Positions 22,812 through 34,123 of a DNA stretch of 64,000 nucleotides are shown here, piece by piece. The translations under genes and the position numbers were made by a program. The DNA is from Drechslerella dactyloides (taxonomy: Eukaryota > Ascomycota > Orbiliomycetes > Orbiliales > Orbiliaceae). The notes under the pieces were generated by a model. That model saw only the letters and a list, made by a program, of their open reading frames with translations, had not been told where the DNA came from and searched no databases. Position 1 is the first letter of the stretch. Each line of letters opens with the position of its first letter. The stretch spans positions 372,001 through 436,000 of the forward strand of contig JAGTWJ010000007.1 in NCBI GenBank assembly GCA_020064725.1. Reading direction: 5' to 3'.

Positions 22812-25194
22812 TCAGCCCATCAATGAGCCGCCGAGCACAGTCGACGAGGTAGCCTGAGCGACGAGCCATGGGTAACTCATCTCACAGAGCGTCGGTATTG
22901 GTACCGTAACACCAGCAGCCTCCTGAGAGGTCGATGCACCAGCTTGAGCATCCTCACCGCCGCTGTCTTCCTCGGCATTTTCGTCAACATTTCCCCCACC
23001 GTTGAGACTAGCAACACTCCAGGTTGCGAGGGGGTTGTCGCCAACGGCCCCTCCATTTGCAGCTGGAACGGGCTGGCTTTGCTTCTTCTGTCGCTCTTCG
23101 TTTTTCCACAAACAGATACCACGGGTATCGACGCTGACGAAGTAGTCCGCATCGGCTTTGTATGTGACGAAGGTTTCGACAACGACTTCAGCCATGAGGC
23201 TCAAAATGCAGTAGATCAGCGTCCACATGCCCTTCCTAGCCTCCGCGATCTCCTTGAGAGTCTTCCCGATCATCATAGATTTCTCAAACCCCATGAACGC
23301 CGAGGCGATATCTCCGTCGCCGATTATCTCAGTAACCCCCGCGTTCATACCCCTCATCCCCTCATCGTTGTAGAGGCTCCTGAGGATGGGGTCCAAGGCG
23401 TCGATGGTAAGGTTCTTGTTCATGTCATGCTTGAATTTCTCACGTCTTCTGCCCCCGGGCTGAGCTTGGGCAAAGTAGCCTGGGAGAAGGGGCACCCCGT
23501 ATGGAATGTGCTCGCCGTGCTCGCTGACCTCCATGTCGAAATAGAATAGTGCGGCGACCCACGGGATCAGACTTTTGTAATTCGTACAGGCATTTTGGCT
23601 GTTATACTGGCGGTCCATGAGCAGGCTGTACAGTGAGCACGTATCCCCATAGATCTTCATGAGCACGGCGCGGGTCTCGAGATTTTCAGGCGGCCAGCTC
23701 TGGGAAGACGATGAGTAATAGCTGCTCATGAACTCTCGCATGGCATCGAAGCCGTGGCGGACGCCGATGGGGAGCTTAGCAGCGGGGGACTTGTGATGCC
23801 AGAATCGTGGGAATTCAAATTTCTTGAATGCTTTGGCGATTTCATTGATCTTGGTGGTAAACTCTTTGTGACGGGTTTCGAGCAGGTTGGTGATGGCCTT
23901 CGGGAGGACGTGTTGCGCATTGCACTCCTTTATTTGTGGCCACCTGTGGTCTCATTAGCGGTATACAGCAGGGAGGGACGGGATTCGATAGCACTTACAT
24001 GCCCACGCAATGCGCGAATGCTTCAACGTACAGGTCCTCCGTCTCATAGGCGTTGGCCAAATTGAGCAAATCCACGGCTTTGACTGGGTCATTGCTGACG
24101 TCCCACAACCCGCTCTTCTTGATGAATGAAGAGAGCTTTTGGCCCATGCCTTCGGATCCCTCAAAGTACATCAGCATGCGGTCGATAAAGTCGTTGAGAA
24201 GCGGTGAGTCGCTCTCGCGCAGGCCGACGCCGAAAGAATCGAAGACACAGGCAAAGACGTTGCGCATGGTGATATAGTGTCGCAAGAGTGCCAGAGGTTC
24301 GGTTTCCTCTGCCTTGTCCACGGGCTTATCCGGGGCGAAGAACAGGGCGAATTTGGCGGTGGGATACTTAGCTTTGTCGATGTCAATGCCGGACTGCCAG
24401 GTAGGTGAGAGGGCAGCAGTCCAGTAGTCGGCGGTATCGAGCAGTGTTGATGACTTGACAAAGAAGCTAGGACCACGAGGGTCGGTGCTGTTCCTGCCAC
24501 GCAGATAGACAAGGGTGTCGCCTTCCACATCCCAAAGTTCAAGGACTGGGAGGCCAGTGTAAAGATTGGTGTAGTTGTACAGAGGACATGAACGGATTTG
24601 CTGATCGGCGAGTATTTGGTGGGCATTTGGCAAATCTGGTGGGACGGATGGGACCGCGGGTGGGATTTCGCGCTCTTTCCCCTTGCCTTTCGAGTCGCCG
24701 CCCTCGGACTCGCCGACTTCGGACCCGAACAACGGCTTCCAGTCAGGCTGTGCCTGCTGCTCGAGGTCGACGAGAGCGGAGATACCCCTATGCTGCCAGT
24801 TAGCAGCTTGGCTCTCATCGGCTCCAGGGAACTGATCAGATGGTACGAACTGTTGCCCTTTGGGGGCCCCGGCCGTAGATGTCTGGTCGTCATCCGCGTG
24901 AGTGTTCTCCGTCTTCTCCTTGTTTCGGGAGAGTTTGCCGACGGAGCGCATATGCTGAAAGATTTTGAGCTTGTCGGCCACGGTTTCGGACTTTTGCTTT
25001 GAGAAGAAGCCTGCGATGCCACCCCTGGACTTGACAGGTGCGGTCGTCCCGGCCGGCGCGTTCGCGTCCGCGCTCTCGTTCGCGCTCGTCGCCATTCTGG
25101 TATCGGTACGGATAAAGGGTGTTTGCTTGATGGTATTAGATGAAGGAGCGACAGTCATGAGACTCCTGGTTCGTGTGGGTTGATGAGAGGGCAT
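22812..25194 (-). CDS. DUF8004 family protein, 775 aa
   Basis: Two exons, 25194-23999 and 23943-22812, with a 55-nt intron (GTAAGT donor, CCACAG acceptor). The joint reads AHCVGM-WPQIKE and keeps the frame. The N-terminal about 190 residues are disordered and charged. Then come LYNYTNLYTGLPVLELWDVEGD and LVYLRGRNSTDPRGPSFFVKSS, followed by the helical region with FSSFIKK-like and NAYETEDLYVEAFAHCVG segments. I recognise these as the fungal DUF8004 arrangement, including SWPPE and the YGDTCSLYSLLMDR block in exon 2. The C-terminal about 90 residues are low complexity. No catalytic motif is visible. A downstream in-frame Met near residue 34 is an alternative start. Role unknown. Confidence 0.75.
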
Positions 25195-26469
25195 CGCGCT
25201 GGCAGCAGTCCCATTATATTCTGGTGCTGCGTAAAGGAAATGGCGTTCGGGCCATTAATGGGGATAAAACGTATCGAGAGATTGTGGAAGCGCAGGTCAG
25301 CCTTGCTGGACACTTGTGTTGCCGTGACGTCTAGCCGAGCCTGGGCGGCGCCTACAAAGCCGAACAGGTAACACACAGCCGCTAGAAAATACCACACTCT
25401 CGCTCTAGCCCTCTTCTTGCTCCCCTCGTTCTGTATTTATGGACTAGTCAAGGGGATGTTTTTACTATGTGAAGTCCATAGCGAGATGCGCAATGCTCAG
25501 TCCCGGTGACACAAAATTCCAAACTCTCGATCAGGTGGGTGATAGTTGATTGTGACAATTTCTGACTACCGGACCGGCCTTAGTTTAGACCCTCATATAA
25601 ACTGCGTCGACAATGCCTGAAAATACAATACTATGATCTAGCTACAGAAGACGACCCGAGTACCTCTCGTCTGATGCAATAAGTTCAAGGTCCATAGGTC
25701 AACGAATCTTTCGAACAAAGTCAATGCCACGTCTACCATCTCAAGAATGCGCCGACAAAATCTTAAGTCCTACTCACGCTGCAACGCTGGCAGACCGAGC
25801 AAATATACTTTTCATATGACATCCAAAACGGTGGACTACCATATTTTGCGGAAATATACCACGGGTCTTCTCAAATTTTATAGATCGACGATAAAGCCAT
25901 CCATCCTCCGCTGGCTAAAGTCAATCTTTGCGTCAATATGAATACCCGACCTTATTCTATAGCTTACAAAATCTACCGAGGTTTCACTAATGCAATATAT
26001 TTCCGCCATGCGGAAGCTACTTCGTGGCCAAGTCAGCGCAGGACTCTAGTCTCACAAAGAGGGCAATCGATATGATGGATAGAGCACCCTGTCTACATTT
26101 TGGTCCAATGATCATATTATACCAATATAAAGTAACAGTTCGCGCAGAGGGAGCAATGTAAGAAATAGTTCTAGCGCGCAGTATCACTCAAAAACAGTTA
26201 ACGGTAAGCAATTGTAACAAGACTTGATAGAACGATCGAGTCCCACACAAGGTAAATTCAGGAACCATCGACAATGAGCAAAGCCCAGAAACCAAGAGAC
26301 AGCATTACATTAATCATGCAACTTCATGACTCAAACCCCGAATAAAAGCCAAAAATTCCAGCACGCGCAAACTCGCCAGAAGAAGTTCCAAACAGACGAT
26401 ACTCGACTTGGTTTCACGGAATAACCACCGTAGTCCCGGCTGATGCTAAACCAGACGAACTAAAACGAT
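25195..26469. other. Intergenic, no gene seen
   Basis: Promoter side of the DUF8004 gene and 3' flank of the aldo-keto reductase gene. No supported coding region, RNA gene or repeat. Confidence 0.45.
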
Positions 26470-28200
26470 TTACCCAGCCTGGACATATCTCAGCGTATTC
26501 CCGTCGACAGCGAGTTCGTCGAGGCGTGCAACCTCTTCCTCGGTCAGGCGGAATCCGAGTGCCTTAGTGTTCTAATTCCGATAAAGTACGTCCCATTAGC
26601 ATTCAAAAATTGCTGCCTGGTGTAACTCTTGCTGGGAGGAAGAAAGTTCAGTAACCAAAACTTACCTGCTCTGCTTGGCTTTTATTCCTGGCTCCACCGA
26701 GTGGAACGCAGCCTTTGCACATAACCCAGTTCAAGGCGACTGCACTAATCGGGACACCTAACGTGGGAACAAAGTTAGTACGCGTCCTTAAGGAAGCAGG
26801 TTACTAGAATCTGGTGCTTGCTCACTTCTCTTGTCGCCCATTTCCTTCATAGCCTCGAGCAATGGGTCAACTACCTCCCACGGCTGATTTCCGTACTGAC
26901 GGTTGCTTGGAGGTGGGTTCTTCGAGCTATACTTTCCGGCTAGCAATCAATCCGATTCATCAGAGACACGTTTTATAGCAACATAAGCTTGGGGGAATGG
27001 GATTGTATTATCATACTCAATCGGCCCATGGCGAGCGGGGAGTAGGCGAGCGGCACAATGTTGCGCTCGTGGCAGGCGGCGAGAAGACCGCTGGATTCTG
27101 GGATTCTAAGAAATTGTTAGCTCGTGTTTATATACTTTGTGATCAACAATGAGGGTATACCTTCGAAGGAGGTTGAATTCAATCTGGTTGCTTGCCACTT
27201 TTGAAATTGTTAGCTCCGACTGTCGCTAGGGCCCAGAATTCAGTGCACTGGTTTCTTACGAGGAACTCCATATTTCGCCAACGCTATAATGCACAGATCT
27301 TGTTAGTCGCTATACCTCAAGCAAACGATATGCAAATTAGAAACCAAAGACCGAGCTTACCATCATGCATCTGGATCATTTGCTCCTGATTGAAATTGCT
27401 GACGCCAACGGTCTTGGTCAGGCCGAGATTGACACATTCCGCCAGCCCCTTGGCCATCGTCTCGATGCTGTAGAACCAGAATATCGGAATATGGACCTGG
27501 TACAAATCGACCTGCTCCACCCCCAGTCTGGCAAGCGAGTTCCTCAGAGCGCCGACGATGCCGCGACCGGGCATCAGACGTCCGGGGAATATCGGTGACG
27601 GGACCCTGCACGCAAGCGTTCTTATGAGTATATGCACCTTCTAGATTCGCGTATGCATGTGGGTCAGGTTGATGTACCATTTCGTCGCGATGATGATATC
27701 GCTCTTCAACTCCGCTGGCGTATCCTTGAGAAGTCGACCGAGGATCCTCTCGTTCTCCATGGGCCCATAGACCTCCGCGCCGTCGTAGAATCCGAGGCGC
27801 TCGTTGTTCAACAGGCTCCAGACCTCCTTGATGTTCGGCAGGTCGCGATCCTCTTGATAACCCCAGTTGCGCTGTATGATGATATAATATGTTAGCATTG
27901 GCGCAAATTTTCCAAGCACCCGAATCCGTAGTATTTCATCGAATGGTAGGTATTCCTAGATAGAGCTAAGGGTGCGTACATAGTCTCCCCACGACCAAGT
28001 TCCACAGGCCATCTGGTATCCGTATGCAAAATGTTAGCATTCTATTTTTTACAGACAGGCGTTGTCTCGCAGGCTGTATCTGCGATATCGATTGAGATGG
28101 GAGTGAGACGAACCGCTGGCACCTCGACATTGTGCTTCAAGCCCCGAAGTGTCACCTTGGTCGCCTTGTCAAAGATCTTTGCAACCCTGAGAGACGCCAT
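26470..28200 (-). CDS. Aldo-keto reductase, plant pyridoxal-reductase/auxin-induced type, 338 aa, ten exons
   Basis: Exons: 28200-28114, 28012-27980, 27871-27678, 27605-27361, 27283-27260, 27197-27161, 27105-27017, 26939-26826, 26757-26666, 26571-26470. All joints use GT-AG and keep one frame of 338 codons. The catalytic tetrad is visible: Asp and Tyr in YDGAEVYG, Lys in IIATKW, His in QVHIPIFW. NADPH-binding segments follow (TVGVSNFN, SNQIEFNLL, LAYSPLAMGRLTGKYSS) and a C-terminal NTKALGFRLTEEEV. The family reduces aldehydes or ketones with NADPH; the sequence resembles the plant/cyanobacterial-type AKRs found in fungi. Nine introns in 1.7 kb, including a 24-nt exon, is dense for this window. 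The physiological substrate is unknown. Confidence 0.88.
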
Positions 28201-29355
28201 ACTCAATTGGATGTATATAGATTGATTGAAACGATAGGTAAAATGCACCGTGCAAGGAAGACCGAAATATACGATATCCTATCGATAGACCCCAAATTAG
28301 ACAACGGAGCTACGGTTGAATAGAAATAGGAAGCTGTAAATATGCTGGCAGTGGTAAAAAGATGCTCTTGATCAACCCCTCAGATACGGGACGGACACCA
28401 CCTTATTTATGTCCTCGTAAGCAGCACTCCAGCCCAGGCAACAGGAGGACAGCACGACACCTTCTCGGCTTCGCATGCACCCGGTCAATCGGCCTCGTTA
28501 CATCGCAAGCTCGTGCGCGCGCCAAGAAACGTGGGCTAACCTTATTTCAAAAAATAGGTTAGCGCGAACGGGAGTTTGCGCGGAATTTCGATATTTCCGC
28601 AACGGGTCCTTGGCGCCTTTACCCGATTTTGAAAACCGGGTTAGCGGTTCGGAAGTCTGTTGAATGCATGATCATGAGATAGCTACGGGCTCGCCGACGC
28701 ATACGTATTTTTAGCGAAGCTGCAGGTTGTTCAGTTATGTCATTGCTGGAAGCTAGAATACAATAAATTGTTGCGGAGGAGGGCGCGTTGGTCCGGGCCG
28801 ACGGGTTTTCGGATGTTAAAAGCTGTCGTTTCGCCGACTCTGAAAGAGTCCGCAATACTCTCCGTTTACAATTCAGGCCCGCACAATCGGCGTGATTAGC
28901 TTCTACAGTCAAAGATACAGCATACGTCATTACGTGGGAAGTTAAAGATACGATAAAACCCACAGCCTCATATTAATTCGAGACCGTGGTATATTTCTCG
29001 CCAGTTTGTCGGATCAAGCCGACCGAGGCGGTTCATTTATTAATACAGGAGGTAAAAATCGTTCGGCTACCACTATTGCTATCATGGCTGGAAATAACCG
29101 CCAAAGCGAGCGGCTAGCTCTTAAAGATCCCTTCACCTCTAACGAGCGACAAGAAGATCAAAGCCAACCTGTCAGCACATTGCTCGCCCTATCGCCTACA
29201 TGAATCCACGAAACAATGCTTCCACAGGCCCGCAAAAGCAAAACAGAGCAGCACAGATATAAAACCAATGAGAACAACGATACAACGACACCCACCGAAC
29301 CAAACGCGCCACTATTTACGCCAACCGGACCGCATCGACCGCCGACTATGGTGCC
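28201..29355. other. Intergenic with palindromes
   Basis: No gene is supported. Contains the hairpin at 28532-28563 and a second GGGTTAGC-bearing palindrome near 28620-28650. Confidence 0.45.
28532..28563. repeat. Palindrome (GCTAACC ... GGTTAGC)
   Basis: GGCTAACCTTATTT and AAATAGGTTAGC form an almost perfect inverted repeat around a short A-rich loop. A related ACCCG ... CGGGTTAGCG palindrome follows 60 bp downstream. The pair could be ends of a small element or a transcript hairpin. Confidence 0.45.
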
Positions 29356-31547
29356 TTAAGCCCCAATTTCAACGGTCTTTGCGGCCTCGGCGGCGGCAAC
29401 AGCAGCGACATTGGCCCTAGCGTGCATCATCGCGTCCATCGTGGCCTTGCTGCTGCTCTTCTTCGCGATACCCTCCATGAGCATGTCCGCGAACGCCTTC
29501 TCCTCACGGTTGATCTCTGCAACGTCCTGCTTGATCCCCAGCTGCTCGTCGGTCCAGATGTTGTCGAGCGGTTCGGGGTTTGGGACGCCGACACCGACGT
29601 GACCACCCTTGGCAGCCCAGTCGGACGTCCGTGGGATCTCAAGCGTCGTCCAGACATCCTCGAGCGCCTCGACGAGGTGGTCTTGGAGCTCGGCGGTGTG
29701 GCCGGGCGTCGGCGTGATTCGGAGACGTTCCTGTCCGACGGGGACGGTGGGGTAGTTGATCGCTTGCACGTAGATTCCGTGAACATCGAGGAGTCTGTCG
29801 GACGCCTTCTTGGCCAGCTCGGCGTTGCCAACAAGCAGCGGGACGATGTGGCTTGGATTTGGAATGACGGGGATGTCGCGGGCATCGAGTTGGTCTTTGA
29901 CCTCGCGAGTGTGGATTTGCTGCATGCGGCGGTCACCAGCGTAGGTCATCTGGTACTCAATGGAGGTCTTGGCACCAGCCATGATTGCTGGTGGGAGAGA
30001 GGTAGTGAAGATAAATCCTGGAGCAAGGGAGCGGATAGTGTCAACAAGGAGCGAGGAACCAGCAATGTACCCGCCGACGCAGCCGTACGCTTTCCCAAGC
30101 GTGCCGGTGATGATGTCGATGCGGTCCATGACGGTGCCACGCGGTCGTCCGTTGGCGTGGGCTTCGAAATCGAGGTGCTCAGCGACACCAGCACCAGTGG
30201 GGCCGTACATTCCGACGGCGTGGACTTCGTCGAGGAAGGTGATAGCGCCGTACTTGTCGGCCAGATCGCAGATTTCCTTGATGGGGCCGACGGAGCCGCA
30301 CATGGAGTAGACACTTTCGAAGGCAATGATCTTGGGCACCTCGGACGGGAGAGATGCGAGCTTGGCTTCGAGGTCCGCGAGGTCGTTGTGCTTGAAGACC
30401 ATCTTCTTCGCGCCGGAGTGGCGGATGCCCTGGATCATGGAGGCATGGTTCATGGAGTCCGAGAGGATGACGCAGTTCGGGAGCTTGGAGCCGAGGGTGG
30501 CGAGGGTGGCATCGTTGGCGACGTAGCAGGAGGAGAAGACGAGAGCGGCCTGCTTCGAGTGCAGTCTGGCGAGGGTCTGCTCCAGGCCGACGGCATGCTG
30601 GTTGTGGCCCGAGATGTTTCGAGTGCCGCCGGCGCCGGCGCCGTAGGTGTCGAGGGTATTGTGCATAGTCTGGAGGACATGCTCGTTCCGGCCCATCCCA
30701 AGCTGTACACCATATTAGCATCTAATCTTGATTCCTTGAAAATATAAGAGTATGGATAACATACGTAGTCATTGCTGCACCAGACGGTCACCTTGTCGGC
30801 CGCAGTGGCCATATGGGCGCGAGGGAACTCCTCGGCGAGGCGGTTGATGTTGTTGAAGTAGCGGTAGGACTTGTCCTTGTGCTTCTTGTCGAGCTCATTG
30901 TAGTAGAAGCCCTCGTAGTCAAACTTGGCCTTCTTGCCGGCGGTGGAGTTCTGGAAGACGGTGAGCTTGTGCTCGGCCGCAGCGGTCAGGTCAGCCGCAG
31001 CTTTGGCCGCCTTCATGGCAGCCGCACCGTGTGGGCAGATTCCTGTAGAACGGACGTTTGTATCAGCACTGAGTCCTCCAATCATTTGCAACCTCCATCG
31101 CGCGACCTATCTCTTCTCGCCTCCACTCATAACATCACCACGACAGGACCACCACTCACCCTTCGAAGTATCGAAAATGCCAGCCTTGATGTGTACATCC
31201 TCCAGGTTGCTGGCCATCGCCTCTACCTTCCTAGTGCTCTGAAGATTGACCGCTTTCGTCGGGACGACATAGCTCCGTCGCTGAGTGGTCGATGCAAGGC
31301 CGCCGGCGCGGATTCCGCCAATCCGGCTCGTGACAGAGTTCATGCCGTTGCGAGCAGACTGGACGGCCAGGGCCTTCCCCATAACCGGGCACCGGCGAGC
31401 GAGGACCTGCAGGTTTGACATCTTGCCACCTGCGATGCCGGCCACATGTGACGTCGATGAGGAGGTGCTGAGCGCGCGAAGGGTCGACGGGGAGGTCTTT
31501 TTGAGGAACGGACAGACGGCCCGGGACTGGCGAAGGAGAGTCTCCAT
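29356..31547 (-). CDS. hemA: 5-aminolevulinate synthase, mitochondrial, 670 aa
   Basis: Three exons: 31547-31160, 31042-30765 and 30702-29356 (introns 117 and 62 nt). It catalyses condensation of glycine and succinyl-CoA to 5-aminolevulinate, the first haem-biosynthesis step, in the mitochondrial matrix. The N-terminus is rich in Arg/Ser/Leu, typical of an import presequence. Three Cys-Pro haem regulatory motifs lie at C12-P, C53-P and C132-P. The catalytic core begins around FDYEGFYYNELDKKHKDKSY and contains CSNDYLGMGRN, GTRNISG, FLDEVHAVGMYG and ITGTLGKAYG with the PLP lysine at about K426. The C-terminal extension after about residue 600 is fungal. Haem feedback through the CP motifs is known for the family and likely here. 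Confidence 0.96.
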
Positions 31548-32434
31548 GGTGGTTGTAAGTGTCGACGGTCGAGCGATGTATGCAATTTTTTTCTAATTTT
31601 CTTTTGGAAGGTGTTGTTGATGCAGTCGGATCAAGGAAATTGCGAGCCGACGAGAACTCAAAAGCTGACGGGAAGCTGGCAGGACGAAGCTGAAGCAATG
31701 GAAGCTGACGGGCGGACAATTGGCAGTAGACGGGTACGGCTATCGGTGGAGGTTGCCGCTGCGAACGACAATTCCTCGGTGCTGAAGTCAAGAACGAAAA
31801 GGACGATGAGGAGGAGAAAGAAGGTTTGGAGGGATGATGACGGCTGGTGGCGGTCTTTTAGACTGTTCCAGAAGGGCAGCCCGAGCAGAAACCTCACGCT
31901 GGCAAATTAACGAAAACTCCGAAACCACGCCATCCGGATGACCCCGAGCTCGCAGCCCCGGTCGTCAGATGCAATGCATGCAATCAATCCAGCTGTCGTT
32001 TGTATGTACAAACGGTATCTCCTCCGTGCACGCTTGACGGAATACGGACATCGCAGGTGCACGCAGAGAGCTTCATCCGGTGCGGTGCCGGCACCGAAGC
32101 GACGCGAGCCGGCTTCGACCGCCGAATTGCAGTCTCCAATTGGCCGCGGACGGCAGCTTCGAGCTCAAAGTATCTCTCATCTGGCCGACTCGATTTTTCA
32201 TCGGTCGGATTCCATCGACGTCGAGCGCATGTGCGGGCGGCCTGCACCTACCGAACTGGTGCATCCCCACACTCTCGGCGGCCAATCAGACGGCGCACAA
32301 TTGCAATGCACGGAATTGGCGGGTGAGGCATTTGCTGCTGCCTCGACGTTTGTCCCTCGGCTTGCGGTCAAGCTTCCCAACCGGGCCAGACCTCGCCATG
32401 CAAACTCGGTTGACCCGCTGCTCATCGGCAGCAG
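31548..32434. other. Promoter region of ALAS, no gene seen
   Basis: The DNA upstream of 31547 has no supported ORF. The N-lobe expected upstream of the 32.4-kb kinase fragment is not found here in any frame. Confidence 0.5.
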
Positions 32435-33091
32435 ACAAAAATACCAACTCCCTCTGTAATCTTTTCAAAGGTCGACGACAGCACGAAGAAGACCATGATA
32501 TGCATGTCGTATATTGAAGGAACGCGGCTCTCCGATGCCTGGCCGCACCTCAACCCCTTGCAAAAAGCAGAGGTCGAAGCTCAGCTCCGGGCTTGCCTAG
32601 CTGAACTGCGGGCGCTAGAGCCACCGGTGCCGGCGTATATTGGTGGGGTGAGCGGAGGCCCCCTCAGAGACGTCAGACTGAACACGCTCGGCGTCCCTGC
32701 TACCGGCGAAGCTGTTTCTTCAATAGTGGAATTCGAAGACTGGCTGTTGAGCACCACGGGCACAGCGTTGCCGGCAAAGATTAAGGCGTACATCAAGGAT
32801 TCAATGGCCAAACTGGGGGGGCAGAAGGGATATCGCATTGTGTTTACGCATGGTGGGATGTACCCGCGCAATATTCTTGTGCGAAAACAAGGAGATGACC
32901 GCTGGGAGGTTGTGGGAATACTGGATTGGTCGTCTGCTGGGTGGTATCCGGAGTACTGGGAGTTTGTTAAAGCTATGGAGCAAGGGTTTTGTTCGCCAGA
33001 CGGCTGCGCGGAGATGGTGGCGTTGTGCCTTCCGGAATATAAGGAAGAAGTTCTTCTGGCGGAGTTTTACAAGCAAGCACTGAACCACTAG
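32435..33091 (+). pseudogene. N-terminally truncated APH-fold kinase paralogue
   Basis: Family similarity starts abruptly at 32435 after a CAG that looks like an intron acceptor (reading TKIPTPSVIFSKVDDS). An in-frame TGA lies just upstream and no N-lobe with the ATP-binding Lys/Glu is present. The first ATG is at 32495 (MICMSYIEGTRL), giving 198 aa. The catalytic loop reads FTHGGMYPRNI where active relatives have HGDxHPRN or HSDFHPRN, so the catalytic Asp is Gly. The metal-binding ILDWSSAGW and WEFVKAM segments remain. It is a close paralogue of the gene at 33329-34123, tail to tail. It may be a pseudogene or a non-catalytic protein. Confidence 0.65.
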
Positions 33092-33328
33092 CACGCATGT
33101 TAGTCTTGGAACAAGAGGCCTCAAGACTATAATGACTGTCTGGCGACCTACGATTGCAAAATTTACAGCTAAACGCTGGCCACCCCCTCGTATCGCAATG
33201 TAACGTGGGGAGAAGTGTAATGTGCATTATAATGAACGTGGTCTAATCAGCTAGCTACGGACTAGTGGGCGTGCTAGCTATGTTGGAGCTTCTTCCGGAG
33301 CATTCTCTTAACCCGTGATAAATCTTGC

Positions 33329-34123
33329 CTAAAAACGGTCCAAAGGCGAGTTTAACACCGAATCAAGTAAATATTCGTCCCAATGTTCATCTATGATCAC
33401 CGCCAAGTACTCTAGGTACCAGTCGGTCTTCACGGGCTTCATCGCTTTGACGAACTCCCAGTGTTCCGGGAACCACCCAGCGACCTCCCAATCCAGCCAC
33501 CCGACAACCTCATCGCCCTCGACCATAATATTCCTCGGATGAAAGTCCGAATGTGTAAACACAATCGCATGCGCCTTCCTCGCTGTCTGTGCCTCAAGCT
33601 CCTCTCGGAGATACGGGACGACCAGCGTGCCTTGAACCTGCGGTAGAGCTCGACTAAGCAGCCATTCATTAAACTCCGTTTCCGACACGAAAGGCCCCCC
33701 CAGCGCGTCTCCGTTCCGTAGATCGTGAGCCTGCGTCCTGTTCACGCCGCCAATGTATACAGGCGACGGTGCTGGAATGCGACGCAGCTCGTCCATGTAG
33801 CGCCGCAGCTGCGCGGCAATCTTGTCTTTTGCGGCGCTGTCGAGGTGCTTCCAGCGGTTCTCCAGTGTGTCGCCCCGGATATAGTCCATGATGATGTACC
33901 CGTGCCCTTTCTCATCATGATAGAAGTCATAAACACGGGGGACTGGGATGGATGTGTGGGTGCGGACAAATGTCATCGTGTCCGCTTCTTGCTGGGATAT
34001 GCCGACGCCATATTTAATGGCCTTGTCGCCGAGTCTTACTAGTTTTCTACCGCCGCATGCTGGCTCATAGACGACGGGGGCGTTATTTAGATCGGGTTCT
34101 GTAAGGCGTGCCGGGGATTGCAT
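33329..34123 (-). CDS. Aminoglycoside phosphotransferase (APH)-fold kinase-like protein, 264 aa
   Basis: Single-exon gene. Visible features are KAIKYG (ATP-binding lysine region), a QQEADTM helix glutamate, TSIPVPRVYDFYHD, the hinge YIIMDYIRGDTLENRW, the catalytic loop FTHSDFHPRNIMV with its Asp and Asn, and GWLDWEVAGW as the metal-binding aspartate. Fungal members of this large family are rarely linked to antibiotic resistance and their substrates are mostly unknown. All catalytic residues appear present, unlike the paralogue beginning at 32435. The two genes are convergent with 237 bp between their stops. Confidence 0.85.
   Translation of the reverse strand: MQSPARLTEPDLNNAPVVYEPACGGRKLVRLGDKAIKYGVGISQQEADTMTFVRTHTSIPVPRVYDFYHDEKGHGYIIMDYIRGDTLENRWKHLDSAAKDKIAAQLRRYMDELRRIPAPSPVYIGGVNRTQAHDLRNGDALGGPFVSETEFNEWLLSRALPQVQGTLVVPYLREELEAQTARKAHAIVFTHSDFHPRNIMVEGDEVVGWLDWEVAGWFPEHWEFVKAMKPVKTDWYLEYLAVIIDEHWDEYLLDSVLNSPLDRF

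Noticed and set aside
25155..25397. 80-codon minus-strand frame with a signal-peptide-like start overlapping the DUF8004 start
   Set aside because: The frame begins with GTG rather than ATG, overlaps the 5' end of the real gene and shows no family features.
29422..30747. 441-codon plus-strand frame opposite ALAS
   Set aside because: It is the complementary shadow of the GC-rich ALAS exon 3. Composition (Val/Gly/Asp-rich) is an artefact and ALAS is unmistakable on the other strand.
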